From NCBI GenBank assembly GCA_023405705.1, contig JAEXXR010000308.1:1-7586 (forward strand): a DNA stretch of 7,586 nucleotides. The letters are read 5' to 3'. This document shows positions 6,952-7,586 of this stretch, piece after piece. The notes under the pieces were generated by a model. It had not been told where the DNA came from. It was given only the letters and a program-made list of their open reading frames with translations, and ran no database searches. Position 1 is the stretch's first letter. The number at the start of each line of letters is the position of its first letter. Position numbers and translations under genes: made by a program. The stretch is from Actinomycetes bacterium (GTDB lineage: Bacteria > Actinomycetota > Thermoleophilia > Solirubrobacterales > Solirubrobacteraceae).

Positions 6952-7586
6952 GTGGTCGAAGACTTCGAACAGTGCTATCGAGCCGTCAGCTCGAAGGACG
7001 AGCGTTTCGACGGGTGGTTCGTGACCGCCGTCACCTCGACCGGCATCTACTGCCGGCCGAGCTGCCCGGCGGTGACGCCGCGGCGTGAGAACGTGCGCTT
7101 CCTGCCGAGCGCGGCGGCGGCGCAGCGGGACGGCTTCCGCGCCTGCAAGCGCTGCCGGCCCGACGCCTCCCCCGGCTCGCCGGAGTGGAACGTGCGCGCC
7201 GACCTGACCGGCCGCGCGATGCGGCTGATCGCCGACGGCCTCGTCGACCGCGACGGCGTCGGCGGCCTGGCTGCGCGCCTCGGCTACAGCGAGCGCCACC
7301 TCAACCGGCTGCTCGTCACCGAGCTGGGGGCAGGGCCGCTCGCGCTCGCCCGCGCGCAGCGCGCCCACACCGCGCGGCTGCTGATCGAGACGACCGGCCT
7401 GCCCTTCACCGAGATCGCGTTCGCCGCCGGCTTCCCCTCGATCCGCCAGTTCAACGAGACCGTCAGAGCGGTCTTCGCGACGACGCCGAGCGAGCTGCGA
7501 TCGCGCAGCGCACACCGCGGCGGGGTGAGCGGCGGCGGGACGAGCGGCGGCGGCCCGGCGGGCGGTCGCGGGGCGAACGGTCGCGG
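6952..7586 (+). CDS. Ada-type methylphosphotriester sensor / AraC regulator, probably Ada-AlkA fusion (3' end cut by window)
   Basis: The frame is open from the TAG at 6916 to the window edge; 211 codons are visible from the GTG at 6952. Residues about 5-75 form the Ada N-terminal zinc domain: [20 protein letters not shown] gives C34 and C38, and FRACKRC gives C65 and C68. C34 matches the E. coli Ada C38 methyl acceptor for DNA phosphotriesters. Residues about 85-185 form an AraC-type double helix-turn-helix ([17 protein letters not shown], then [20 protein letters not shown]). Related actinobacterial proteins of this style continue into AlkA_N and HhH-GPD 3-methyladenine glycosylase domains, which would lie beyond the edge (inference). 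A Gly-rich tail begins near residue 190. Start: homologues typically begin just before the DFE-CYRAV segment, favouring 6952; GTG 6928 is an alternative. Neither has a Shine-Dalgarno. It would act in the alkylation-damage response. It is divergent from the DUF11 gene. Confidence 0.9.
   Translation, partial: MVEDFEQCYRAVSSKDERFDGWFVTAVTSTGIYCRPSCPAVTPRRENVRFLPSAAAAQRDGFRACKRCRPDASPGSPEWNVRADLTGRAMRLIADGLVDRDGVGGLAARLGYSERHLNRLLVTELGAGPLALARAQRAHTARLLIETTGLPFTEIAFAAGFPSIRQFNETVRAVFATTPSELRSRSAHRGGVSGGGTSGGGPAGGRGANGR
7525..7586 (+). repeat. Gly-codon-rich imperfect tandem repeat within the Ada-like gene
   Basis: A 15-base unit beginning AGCGGCGGCGG occurs twice in tandem (SGGGT / SGGGP), followed by two spaced copies of GGTCGCGG. 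In protein this is a Gly/Ser/Ala linker after the helix-turn-helix domain. The end is not seen. Confidence 0.6.

Overview
The window looks like an ordinary chromosomal segment of a very GC-rich actinobacterium. Sampled coding stretches are near 75% G+C, with strong third-position G/C bias that creates long spurious ORFs opposite almost every gene. The gene content (a secreted DUF11 protein with a 'YFEYG..YGS' fibronectin-like module, an Ada/AlkA-type repair protein, an M29 aminopeptidase) fits Thermoleophilia/Solirubrobacterales, for example a Conexibacter-like organism. That placement is inference from protein style, not from a marker gene.

Layout. (1) Positions 1-2664, minus strand: a three-gene cluster transcribed right to left. 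It holds an MBL-fold hydrolase (2664-1666), a GNAT-like acetyltransferase (1669-881, ATGA overlap with the first) and metF, methylenetetrahydrofolate reductase (868 to the left edge, lacking only its extreme C-terminus). (2) 2665-2852: a divergent control region with two Shine-Dalgarno sites, a perfect 8-bp hairpin and an 11-bp inverted repeat. (3) 2853-4061, plus: a fusion of an NTF2/SnoaL-like domain to a second MBL-fold hydrolase, transcribed away from the first MBL gene. (4) 4062-4157: an intergenic stretch with a GC hairpin and a TANNNT box. (5) 4158-5602, plus: a 119-residue conserved-looking protein of unknown function, overlapping by one base (TGATG) an M29 metallo-aminopeptidase. (6) 5644-5687: an 18-bp perfect-stem hairpin between convergent genes, probably a bidirectional terminator. 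(7) 6785-5694, minus: a secreted DUF11/fibronectin-like protein in visibly lower-GC DNA. (8) 6952 to the right edge, plus: the N-terminal part of an Ada-type methyl-phosphotriester sensor/AraC regulator, probably continuing into an AlkA glycosylase.

The genes do not form one pathway. The MBL-GNAT-metF cluster is probably one transcript, but its products share no evident chemistry. The unknown protein and the aminopeptidase are probably translationally coupled. The most notable points are the SnoaL-MBL fusion with its symmetrical divergent promoter region, and a recurrent TANNNT box 8-9 nt before start codons that lack a Shine-Dalgarno, which suggests leaderless transcripts. I found no CRISPR array, mobile element, RNA gene or evident defence system.
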